Assembly (NCBI GenBank): GCA_021775095.1
Contig: JAJFII010000017.1
Location: forward strand, 1 to 64,000
Length of the DNA: 64,000 nucleotides
From: Rhodospirillales bacterium
GTDB taxonomy: Bacteria; Pseudomonadota; Alphaproteobacteria; Rhodospirillales; Casp-alpha2
Reading direction: 5' to 3'
Each line of letters begins with the position of its first letter. Position 1 is the stretch's first letter. Position numbers and translations under genes: made by a program. The notes under the pieces were generated by a model that made no database searches, was not told the origin of the DNA, and was given only the letters and a program-made list of their open reading frames with translations. Below, piece by piece: positions 1 to 8,466 of the stretch.

Positions 1-510
1 ACTCAGGGCATGCTGAGGGAGGCTGAGTCCGCCACCTTGGCCGCTCAGGCTGCTGTCGATGCTGCTGTATCCAGCGCCGAAGCCCAACTGCGGGCCTACC
101 TGCTCCCAAATGATGTTAATTTTATCAAGAACCCCCATGAGTATCTGCAAATCGCTGTTGACATTAAAAACACCGGACAAACCCCGGCGAAAAATGTAAC
201 AGGCAGGCTCCACTGCGCTGTAATTCCAGAGTCCGAATTGGAAACCTTCGGATTTTCTATTAAAAAGGGCGTAGATGTTGGGGATGTCGGCCCAGGACAG
301 GTTATCCCCCAAACCTTCACAGAGCCGGGCAGAAACACCTTTGTTGAAAAAAGTGTCCATATTATGGGAGGGGATCTGGTCCTTTGCGTTTGGGGTAGCC
401 TCGAATATATTGACGCCTTCAATGCCCCAAGAAGGACGGTCTATCGATTCAAATACGCCCCATACAATGACTCTTTCATTCATTGCGAAACCGGCAACCA
501 CGCACAATAG
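1..510 (+). CDS. Partial hypothetical protein, 5' end outside window
   Basis: The reading frame is open from the first base of the window, so the ATG at 10 is probably internal and the N-terminus is missing. The visible part begins with an alanine-rich helical stretch (AAQAAVDAAVSSAEAQLRAY), followed by a beta-rich domain of about 120 residues. This layout is common in small bacterial proteins with an N-terminal membrane helix, a short coiled coil and a soluble domain, but no family is recognised. It ends at a TAG stop at 508-510. No neighbour suggests a function. Confidence 0.55.
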   Translation, partial: TQGMLREAESATLAAQAAVDAAVSSAEAQLRAYLLPNDVNFIKNPHEYLQIAVDIKNTGQTPAKNVTGRLHCAVIPESELETFGFSIKKGVDVGDVGPGQVIPQTFTEPGRNTFVEKSVHIMGGDLVLCVWGSLEYIDAFNAPRRTVYRFKYAPYNDSFIHCETGNHAQ

Positions 511-742
511 CAGAAGCACTACGATTTTCTTCAATTTAACGCTCTCTCATTATTAGGTGTGTTTGCTACCTAATGCCGGAGAAGTGATAAGACACGGCCT
601 GCATTTCAATGGCGGGCAGGTGGGCGTCCATGGTAAGTTAAAGTTGGTTTGGACCTGTGCCTTTAAAAAATTCCGACCGTTTATTGATTCGTTTGTACAA
701 TCTGCATACAAATTATGATGGAAAGATCATTGGAGATCCGGC

Positions 743-2340
743 GTGGTTCGTAGGGACGAAAAATCGGTTTTAATTGCAGACGACCTGTATCAACTGGACC
801 TGGAGTCCATCCGAATGCTGGTGGAAATTGGCAACGACTGGGTTTGGGCGACCGATAGAGAACATTGATTTATAAAAAACACCGGGTTCGAACGGTTTGA
901 CTGGGAACATAAAGGCACTGTTCGTACGGGGGCGGCCCGGTGGGAATATGCCACCCCCGGCGATCTTCTTGATACACAGAAATGGCACGACCACAAATCC
1001 CTGCTCCGCGCCCACGAAAAATTTCGTAATTTCGAATTCGAGTTGAATTCCGCACCAGCGCAATGGATTAGCGTCTCGGGCAACCCCATTTTCTCTGAAA
1101 ACGGTGTGTTTTTAGGATATCGGGGTGTTGCCAACGTGATTACTGAACGAAAAATAGCAGAGGCAAAATTAAGAGCAACAAACGCCGAATTTAAACTGGT
1201 ATTGGACAATGTCCCGACGGTTATTACCCGCGTCGACAAACACCTGAATTTTGTTTTGGTCAATGCAACGGCTTTGCGTTGGTACGGCGTGACCCATAAT
1301 GAAATCATCGGCAAAAATGTCAAAGACGTGTTTGGCGAAGAGGCCTGTAAAAAGGTTTTACCCTACCTCCAACGCGCCCTTTCGGGCGAGACCATTAGTT
1401 TTGAAACCACAATGGCCTACCCGGACGGCGAAACCAGAAGCGTCCTTATCAGTTACCTGCCGGAAAAGGCTGCCAACGGGGACGTGATGGGGTTCATTAG
1501 TATGGCTGCTGACATCTCTGAGAAAAAAAAGTTAGAGGCATTTCAACTAAAAGCCCGTGATGATTTGGAGGAAAAGGTGAAATTGCGCACGGCGGAGCTA
1601 CAGGCGGCGCGGAATGAAGCGGAAGCGGCAAACGAAATCAAATCTGAAATGATTACAACAATGAGTCACGAACTTCGAACACCCCTGACATCAATTGTCG
1701 GTTCGCTGCGCATACTGGCCGACAGAAGCGTCGAGATTGACGAGGCGAGCCGGGCCGAGTTATTGAATATTGCCCAACGAAACAGCGACCAACTGACCGT
1801 CCTTGTTCATGACATTGTCAATATAGAAAGGCTCGACGCTGGTGCCACAAAGCTGGATAAAAAAATAATAAACCTAAGCGATACCGTACAAGAAGCTGTC
1901 GGCCTCAACGTCGGTTATGCGTCGGAAAAGGGTACCGTATTGAATCTTTCGCAAGTAACGCCCGATATATTTGTCGATGGCGACAAAACCCGGTTGTTAC
2001 AGGTAATGGCAAATTTGATCTCCAACGCCTGTAAATTTTCCCCCGTCGGCGGAACTATTTCGATTTCAGTCAGCAACGATGAACGCCGAGCGAAGGTCGA
2101 AATATCGGACAAGGGACCCGGCATTTCAGATGAAATCCGCAGTGCCATATTCGAAAAATATATTCGCGGTGACACGACGGATTCGCGAAATTCCAGCGGT
2201 GCCGGCCTCGGTTCAAGTATCGCGAAATCGATTATTGAATTGCATGCGGCGAAATTGGGTTTGACAGCCGCCCGGCAGGGGGAACGACCTTTTTCTTTTT
2301 GATCCCGGTCGCAACTTACTGCACTTTCGGGATCCTATGA
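743..2340 (+). pseudogene. PAS sensor histidine kinase, disrupted
   Basis: A GTG at 743 with a GGAG six bases upstream opens a frame reading into a PAS domain (NDWVWATDREH), but an in-frame TGA stops it at 866-868. PAS-like sequence continues in the same frame after the stop (ARWEY, FRNFEFEL, QWISVSGNPIF). A second PAS, a coiled coil and a kinase core follow: H-box MSHELRTPLTS, N-box NLISNACKFSP, G1 DKGPGIS and G2 GAGLGSS. Near 2275 one base appears to be missing. The current frame ends at 2302, but the shifted frame gives the usual kinase tail (GGTTFFFLIPVA) and stops at 2338-2340. A shorter product from TTG 1043 to 2302 remains possible and would keep all kinase motifs but not the end of the ATPase fold. 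Two lesions favour a decaying gene, although an assembly error at either site cannot be excluded. Confidence 0.75.
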
Positions 2341-2453
2341 TGCACTCTGATGCGGCGCGGAACGGTGTCTGGCCGGCAACACAAGGGAACTTATGCCCGC
2401 GAAACCGGACTTCTAGGAGGAATTTAGGCCTAAGCCGCCAAGGCCTTATAAAT

Positions 2454-4148
2454 TTATCCGATTCCGGCACGAATGAGCAACTTATGAAATTCGCGCAGTG
2501 TTTTTTCAGCCCGGGCAGGTTCATCAATCCCTTCGACAAAATTAACGTCAAAATTCGGTTGACGGAGCAGTTTGACAACCCGCCCGCGGGCAAGCGCTAA
2601 GGCCTTGCCATCGGGCAACACACCGGCCCCACAAAACTTTACAAGACGCACCGCGCGGTCTCGAATGTGGTCTTCCGGGCGGTCAAATTTATTGATGATG
2701 TCTTCGTCAATTAAATACCGTTCGAGAACCTGATCAATGTGATCGGTGATTTTTTGCTTCACCGTCTCGGGCAGGGCGGAGTTTCGCGTCACATTAAAGG
2801 CACCGGTGGCAGCAACCATTCGATCCTTTTTGGAAAGCGACTGGCGACACAATTCATCGATGACACGCGCACTGTAAACCACATCGAGTTGTTCGACGAT
2901 ATCCGCCGTATGGTCGTTGGCAAATTCCGTATGGGTTAGTTCAGCCAAATACATGACACTACGGGCCTTGTCGGGAAGCGCGTTAGCGGTCGCATGAATA
3001 GCCGCTTTTCGGCCCGTTGCACCGCCCTGTTCGACAAATTGAGCGCCCCGTTCGGTCAGCGCCTCCGCGGCTTGCGCGCCGGCAACTATACGACCCGGCT
3101 CAAGCAACCGGGCCAGAACAAGTTGAAATTCCTCCAACTCCTTCGCCGGATCCGCCTGGTAGAGGGGCGCTGTTGATTTGAGTTGGCGCAGGGCCCGGTC
3201 GACGACGACTTGCCGGCTCACCGGCAAGGCACCGTTGCGGAATAACTGATTCAGCTGTGCGACCATATCCTTCGCTTCACTTTTATCCGTGTCCAGGTGG
3301 CCGTCAGCTAAATCCAACATGCTTATAATCGCCCGTCCGAGGGATCGTTTCCAGCCCAGTATTTCCTGAATCACATTTGCACTGAGGACATCGGCAATAA
3401 CCGTATCCAGTAAACTGATGGCTACGGGCTGGGTTTCGGCAGAAATCAACTTGCACAATTTATCAAGTTTTTCGATCCAACTGGGATAATCGCCCAGGGC
3501 CCGCGCGAGAACGGTCATGGCCAAGTAGTCGGCGGCATTTTCGTCGATTTTCGCGACGTCTGCCAGGGTCATCGAAAACAATCTGTTCAAGTCAGGCAAG
3601 TCCATAGATTCAACTTGCAGCGCCCGTGCCTCCATCTTGTCCAGCAGCGAATAAATTTCATCCTGGCGATCACTGAGGCTCTGTTCCGTCGACGCGGTTT
3701 GTAACTTGGCAACCAAACTAACTGCCGACTGAACAAGAGAGTCCTTATCGTTCAGACGCTCGATTTCGCGGTGGTTATGCAGAATTTCCGTTGGTGTTAA
3801 GACGACCTTTTCCAGATAAGATCTGAAAATACGGTTCATCAGCGTTCGGCTTTCCAGGCTGAATAAATCTCTGACTTTGGTGCAATGGGGAGACGCCGTC
3901 TTAACGGAATTTATTTGCAGCGGTTTGTCATCGTTTACCGATTGTTTTCGCTCGAACAGAACTCGCTCTTCCAGGGACCCATCGCGATTAACTTTATTGC
4001 CAATGACGCGGGTGCCAGCGCAATTCTTATCCCGCAGCAACTCGTTTGCATATTGTTTAGCACCGACTTCACCGTTGCGTGTCGCTTCCGTGGCCCAACG
4101 ATCATTCCGCAATACCTGAATTTCGTATTCAGCCTGATCGGCAATCAT
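2454..4148 (-). CDS. Hypothetical helical protein, 564 aa
   Basis: No family is recognised. The ATG at 4148 is chosen because GGGGAGGA lies seven bases upstream; an earlier ATG at 4175 has no such site. The first ~60 residues (IADQAEYEIQVLRNDRW, then charged and mixed) look like a small separate domain. The remaining ~480 residues are rich in leucine and alanine helices with many acidic and basic residues, with no signal peptide or membrane segment. It faces the kinase pseudogene tail to tail and is followed on the same strand by pobA after 180 bases, so it is probably its own unit. The length and even codon use support a real gene. Confidence 0.7.
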   Translation of the reverse strand: MIADQAEYEIQVLRNDRWATEATRNGEVGAKQYANELLRDKNCAGTRVIGNKVNRDGSLEERVLFERKQSVNDDKPLQINSVKTASPHCTKVRDLFSLESRTLMNRIFRSYLEKVVLTPTEILHNHREIERLNDKDSLVQSAVSLVAKLQTASTEQSLSDRQDEIYSLLDKMEARALQVESMDLPDLNRLFSMTLADVAKIDENAADYLAMTVLARALGDYPSWIEKLDKLCKLISAETQPVAISLLDTVIADVLSANVIQEILGWKRSLGRAIISMLDLADGHLDTDKSEAKDMVAQLNQLFRNGALPVSRQVVVDRALRQLKSTAPLYQADPAKELEEFQLVLARLLEPGRIVAGAQAAEALTERGAQFVEQGGATGRKAAIHATANALPDKARSVMYLAELTHTEFANDHTADIVEQLDVVYSARVIDELCRQSLSKKDRMVAATGAFNVTRNSALPETVKQKITDHIDQVLERYLIDEDIINKFDRPEDHIRDRAVRLVKFCGAGVLPDGKALALARGRVVKLLRQPNFDVNFVEGIDEPARAEKTLREFHKLLIRAGIG

Positions 4149-4327
4149 TCGTCCATCCTCCCCAAACATGCACACATTATTATTATTTATTTAAACGCCA
4201 ATCGGCATTTTTGATTATTTGAATTCGGTAGACCGCAACCTATTACTATGCCGTGCAAAGACCATTATAGAACCTGTTATTGGTTGCTGAATAGGGTTCA
4301 TTAGTATTTTTTTACGAAATTTTGGGT

Positions 4328-5512
4328 TTAATCGAGTGGCAGCCCCACATAGTTCTCCGCGATCGACTTTGATGCCGTTTGCGAAGCGGCGATATAGTCA
4401 AATTCAGCCCGTTGCATTTTGCGTTCAAACGGCGAATTATCTGGAAACTGATGGAGCATTTTCGACATGTACCAGGAGAACCGTTCGACCATCCAAACCC
4501 GTTTGAGGCAGGTTGGCGAATAGGTATCTAGATACAGTGGATTGTTGGCTTTGTAGTGTTCGATCAACGCGCGGGATAAAATACAGACATCGGCTATGGC
4601 AAGGTTTAACCCCTTGGCACCGGTCGGCGGAACAATGTGGGCAGCGTCCCCGGCCAAAAACAGCTGCCCGTAACGCATCGGTTCACAGACGAAGGAACGA
4701 AGTGGCGCGATGCTTTTTTCAATCGATGCGCCCGTGATCAAATTTGCCGCCGTCTCGGTGCCGATGCGCAGGGCCAATTCATCCCAAAACTGCTGATCCG
4801 ACCAGTTGGCAACGTCGTCATCGGAAGAACATTGAACATAATAGCGACTGCGCACAGGCGAGCGCATGGAACACAGGGCAAAACCACGCTGATGATTGTT
4901 ATAAATCAACTCATCGGCGACCGGCGGGGTATCCGATAGCAGACCCAGCCAGCCGAAGGGATAATCCCGCTCATAGGTTTGTCGAACCGCCCTTGGGATG
5001 GTTTTACGCGACACGCCATGAAACCCGTCACAGCCAGCGATGTAATCACATTGCACTTCATAGCGTTTGCCGTCTTTCACATAGTGCACAACGGGTTTAT
5101 CGGAACAGACCTCGGTTGGCCTCACATCCTCGGCACTGAAGACCATTTGCGCGCCCTGTTTGAGGCGGAGATTAATCAAATCTTTGGTTACTTCGGTTTG
5201 GCCATAGACCATCACCGATTTGCCGGTTAACCCCTGCAGGTCAATCCGGTGATGTTCGCCATCAAAGGCCAGATTAAACCCCTTGTGGGTTAACCCGACC
5301 CGCAACATGTTGTCGCCGGCTCCGGCATCAACTAGAGCTTTGACAGAGCCTGATTCCAGCACCCCGGCGCGGATACGCCCTTCGATATGTTGCCGTGACT
5401 GGCGGTCCAGAAGGATCGATTCCACACCGGAATTGTGAAGCAATTGCGACAGCACAAGGCCGGCCGGCCCGGAACCGATGATACAAACTTGGGTTTTTGT
5501 CTTTAAGGTCAT
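4328..5512 (-). CDS. pobA: 4-hydroxybenzoate 3-monooxygenase
   Basis: FAD- and NADPH-dependent aromatic hydroxylase converting 4-hydroxybenzoate to protocatechuate, the entry to the beta-ketoadipate route. At 394 residues it has the length of the Pseudomonas enzyme. It shows the FAD GxGxxG site (IIGSGPAGL, ~residues 11-19), the substrate-side motif GRIRAGVLE, the second flavin motif DYIAGCDGFHG, the ribityl-binding GDAAHIVPPTGAKGLN, the SRYYVQ tyrosine region and the C-terminal ENYVGLP tyrosine. GAGG precedes the ATG by about six bases. It is the last gene of the iorA-iorB-thioesterase-panE operon, 38 bases after panE, which suggests co-expression under the divergent LysR regulator. Confidence 0.95.
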   Translation of the reverse strand: MTLKTKTQVCIIGSGPAGLVLSQLLHNSGVESILLDRQSRQHIEGRIRAGVLESGSVKALVDAGAGDNMLRVGLTHKGFNLAFDGEHHRIDLQGLTGKSVMVYGQTEVTKDLINLRLKQGAQMVFSAEDVRPTEVCSDKPVVHYVKDGKRYEVQCDYIAGCDGFHGVSRKTIPRAVRQTYERDYPFGWLGLLSDTPPVADELIYNNHQRGFALCSMRSPVRSRYYVQCSSDDDVANWSDQQFWDELALRIGTETAANLITGASIEKSIAPLRSFVCEPMRYGQLFLAGDAAHIVPPTGAKGLNLAIADVCILSRALIEHYKANNPLYLDTYSPTCLKRVWMVERFSWYMSKMLHQFPDNSPFERKMQRAEFDYIAASQTASKSIAENYVGLPLD

Positions 5513-5550
5513 CTGTTCCTCATCGGCTTACCTGGTGGCCCTATCTCTTC

Positions 5551-6489
5551 CTAGGAATTGCCCTTGCCTTGTTGCCATCGCACATTATCTTCAACCAGTT
5601 TGACCAGCAGTCCGATGGTGTGATTGACAGGGGTATCTATGCCGTTCGCCCTGCCGATTTTTACAACAGCTAAATTTAGCGCGTCTATTTCCGTTCGCCG
5701 TTTGGCCTTTCGGTCCTGCAACATGGAGGGTTCGTGAAACAGGTGATTTTCATAGGCATGGGTGATCAACGCCCGGACCTGGCCCAAATCGACTTTTATC
5801 CCGCAGGAACCGGCGACCGCCACGGCTTCGCAGGCCACCCGGTCCGCTAGGTCACGGCCCGCGTCAGACCCACCCATGGCACCGGGCGTGGCATCGGTTA
5901 AGGCACAAATCGCGTTCATGGCGCAGTTGAATGCGGCTTTTTGCCAGATGGTGGCGTGAATATCCGGATCCGCTTTGGCATCAATGCCGCCGGCTTGCAG
6001 GGCACTAATGATCTCATCGAGCACCGGAAGATGTGCCCCGTTGGCGCTGTAGAGAGACGTTGTCGCCGACCCGTGCGAGGCCACCGAACCTGGACCCAAC
6101 CATTCGGCCGGCGTCATGGTCATGCCAATACAGACTTTTTCCGCAGGCACGAATTGTTTGATCCGCTGATCGTTACCAAGGCCGTTTTGCAGACTCAATA
6201 CGGGCGTTGTCGGCAGATGCTCCTTAACGCTCTCGAGCGCCGAAGCGGTGTGAAAAATCTTGGTAAACAGCAAAAACAAGTCGGCCGGTCCATGATAATT
6301 TTCCGGCCGCATGGCGGGCATCTGTATCCGATGATTGCCGTCGTCCAGGGCGACCAGAAGCCCGTGCGAATTGACCGCGGCCAGATGGGCGTCATTGACG
6401 TCAAGCAATGTCACAGCGGCTCCGCCCATGGCCAGACGCGCGCCATAGACAGACCCCATTGCGCCGGCCCCAAGGATCGCGATCCTCAG
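5551..6489 (-). CDS. panE: 2-dehydropantoate 2-reductase family protein
   Basis: ApbA/PanE-type NADPH-dependent reductase of 2-keto acids. The first ATG (6459) lies inside the nucleotide-binding motif: the upstream in-frame codons encode RIAILGAGA, completing GxGxxG. The true start must therefore be upstream. The best candidate is CTG at 6489, which overlaps the thioesterase stop as CTGA; no ATG, GTG or TTG is available close by. The C-terminal domain has the family signature with the catalytic lysine region (ATIWQKAAFNCAMNAICALT). In this catabolic operon it may act on a different branched or aromatic keto acid than ketopantoate; that is inference. Family call is firm, substrate is not. Confidence 0.8.
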   Translation of the reverse strand: MRIAILGAGAMGSVYGARLAMGGAAVTLLDVNDAHLAAVNSHGLLVALDDGNHRIQMPAMRPENYHGPADLFLLFTKIFHTASALESVKEHLPTTPVLSLQNGLGNDQRIKQFVPAEKVCIGMTMTPAEWLGPGSVASHGSATTSLYSANGAHLPVLDEIISALQAGGIDAKADPDIHATIWQKAAFNCAMNAICALTDATPGAMGGSDAGRDLADRVACEAVAVAGSCGIKVDLGQVRALITHAYENHLFHEPSMLQDRKAKRRTEIDALNLAVVKIGRANGIDTPVNHTIGLLVKLVEDNVRWQQGKGNS

Positions 6490-6926
6490 TCCCTCGCTCC
6501 GTTCCGATCCCCGACGCCTGTAAACAAGGCGATCACCGGTTGCGGGATGGGGCAGGCTTCGATGCCATCGCCATCCGGTTTTTGCCGGACAAGCACCCGT
6601 TTTTCAAATCCTGCAACAGCCAATGTGTCACCGCGCATCAGTTGGTGTTCAACCTCAAAACTGGATCGACCAAACCCGGTAATCGTTGTTTTGATCGTCA
6701 CTTCATCGCCAAACCGTGACGGTTCATAAAATTTTGCCCGGGTGTCGACCATGGGAAACCCGACAACGTCATGGTCTTTGATCAAGCGGAGTTTTGTCAG
6801 TCCTGCGGCTTTAAAATGGTGCGCGGTGGAACCGTCAAACCAGCGAAAATAATTTGGATAAAAAACAATGCCGGCGGGGTCACAATCCCCCCATTCAATA
6901 AAAACGTCACGTTGACTGGTGAACAT
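6486..6926 (-). CDS. 4-hydroxybenzoyl-CoA thioesterase family protein
   Basis: Hot-dog fold acyl-CoA thioesterase of about 146 residues, the usual length. The catalytic signature GDCDPAGIVFYPNYFRWFD near the N-terminus contains the conserved aspartate of the 4HBT class. The start at 6926 is chosen because GGGAGG lies about seven bases upstream; a second ATG two codons earlier is too close to it. It overlaps the end of iorB by 20 bases. Placed after an aryl-pyruvate oxidoreductase, it probably hydrolyses the aryl-acetyl-CoA product to the free acid, or a hydroxybenzoyl-CoA to the substrate of PobA. Confidence 0.88.
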   Translation of the reverse strand: MFTSQRDVFIEWGDCDPAGIVFYPNYFRWFDGSTAHHFKAAGLTKLRLIKDHDVVGFPMVDTRAKFYEPSRFGDEVTIKTTITGFGRSSFEVEHQLMRGDTLAVAGFEKRVLVRQKPDGDGIEACPIPQPVIALFTGVGDRNGARD

Positions 6927-8466
6927 CTGCATGCCTCCCGGGGCGGCCAACCACGGCTGACCGTTCAGCTTCGCCGGCCAGCAATTGATCCAGTTTTTTG
7001 TGGTCTTCGTCGGCAAGGGCGGCTGAAATGGCCTGGCGCAGGATCGGTGCGGCGGCGGATTCTGACCGGTCTTTTAGGGCCGGCGTCACAATACCATCGA
7101 TGATTTTACCGTAGGCGGCTTTGCCGCGCTGTTGGGTCTCCGAATACCCCTTAAGCAGCCGTGGCAGTTCGGCCAATCCGGATGCAAATCCGACGTCCCG
7201 CTTAAGCGCCTTTTCCAGGACCTGCAGCCAGCCAACAATGGCTACCTGCTCGGCCTTGAAGCGCAGGGATCGGCGGCGTATATGGCGCAGGGAAGCGACA
7301 AGGCGCAACAGTCTAAAACCTAAAATACCATTCGAATTAAGCTGGATGCCACGTCCCAGAAAAGGCAGTTTTCCACCTCTTTTGACCCGCTGCAAGATCC
7401 ATCGGCCGAACGCTTCCGGCAAGATATCGGCAATCTCTTCAACCCTGGGTTTGAGATATTCGGTGACCCACAGGATCTGCCCCGGTTGGACCTGAGCCTC
7501 GTCGCGAATACGCGCGAACCGTTCCGGCCGGGTTTTTAAGTCCGCCACTCGGGCAACGTCCTCATAAGCCATCCACAAGGCAAGCCGACGGGCCCCCTCT
7601 GTTACCGCTGATACCGCCCGGTGATCGTCAAAATCCAGCACCGCCAGCAGCGTGCCGACGTGGTTCATATAGATCTGACCATAGGCTTTATCCTGAAAAT
7701 CGATAACCCGATCGAGGCCGTGCGACAAAACCGTGCGCAGGTCTTTTGGCAGGGTTTCCAGATCGGCAATTTCTGGCTGGTTTGGCGGCGCGGTTTGCAC
7801 CCGATCCGCAACCTCCGCAGCCTTCGCTACGGCATTCATTCGAAGGGCTTTTACCGCATCGGCGGCCGCGTCAAAACCGCGTCGGCTGGCCTCAGCGTAG
7901 GCCCCCTGCCCCATTGCGGCCCGGGAAATATCGTCGGCCCAGGGCAAAACACCGCTGCCCGAAAGGGCGCCAAAAAGTGTTGCAGAAATATAGGTATTGT
8001 TGTCGATTGCCAGTTGATCAAGGTCCAGCAGGAAGTGGTTTTTGGCCAGTTTTTCCGCCGCATTTCTGATATTTTCTGCGCCGTAACGGCCATCCCCCAA
8101 CGCGATCTTCTCGGCCGTCGAATAGACCCGACTGGTCGATGCAACCAAGGTCGTCAGTTTTGGTGACACGAACCCGGCGGCAAGGCAACGGGCCGCCTCG
8201 ACCAGTTCGCTGGCCACCACAACGTCGACCCGCGCCGGCAGGGGCACCAGGCTCAACACCGGCACTGCCGTCGATTTGGAATCGACGATTTCCAGGTAAT
8301 AACTGGTTGACCCGGTGCGCTGGGCAACGCCTGGAACCGACGTCGATTGGGCTTTCCGTCCGGTCGCCCTGGCGGCTGCCAGAATCCAGTTCATCAGCGT
8401 TCCGCCGCCTTCACCGCCAAGGGCGGCAATCAGGATACGCAAGGGCGGATGGCGGGTTTGGTTCAT
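6907..8466 (-). CDS. iorB: Indolepyruvate ferredoxin oxidoreductase, beta subunit (long form)
   Basis: Beta (gamma-type) subunit of the ThDP and iron-sulfur enzyme that oxidatively decarboxylates aryl-pyruvates to aryl-acetyl-CoA. The N-terminal ~200 residues carry the family motifs (ALGGEGGGTLMNWI, GVAQRTGSTSYYLEI). The extra C-terminal ~300 residues match the long alphaproteobacterial version rather than the ~200-residue archaeal IorB. The ATG at 8466 overlaps the iorA stop as ATGA, indicating translational coupling; upstream in-frame starts are unlikely. Substrates would be indolepyruvate, phenylpyruvate or 4-hydroxyphenylpyruvate from aromatic amino acids. Confidence 0.9.
   Translation of the reverse strand: MNQTRHPPLRILIAALGGEGGGTLMNWILAAARATGRKAQSTSVPGVAQRTGSTSYYLEIVDSKSTAVPVLSLVPLPARVDVVVASELVEAARCLAAGFVSPKLTTLVASTSRVYSTAEKIALGDGRYGAENIRNAAEKLAKNHFLLDLDQLAIDNNTYISATLFGALSGSGVLPWADDISRAAMGQGAYAEASRRGFDAAADAVKALRMNAVAKAAEVADRVQTAPPNQPEIADLETLPKDLRTVLSHGLDRVIDFQDKAYGQIYMNHVGTLLAVLDFDDHRAVSAVTEGARRLALWMAYEDVARVADLKTRPERFARIRDEAQVQPGQILWVTEYLKPRVEEIADILPEAFGRWILQRVKRGGKLPFLGRGIQLNSNGILGFRLLRLVASLRHIRRRSLRFKAEQVAIVGWLQVLEKALKRDVGFASGLAELPRLLKGYSETQQRGKAAYGKIIDGIVTPALKDRSESAAAPILRQAISAALADEDHKKLDQLLAGEAERSAVVGRPGRHADVHQST

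Noticed and set aside
96-422. 108-codon minus-strand frame near the window start
   Set aside because: Antisense shadow of the partial gene at 1-510, with no family features.
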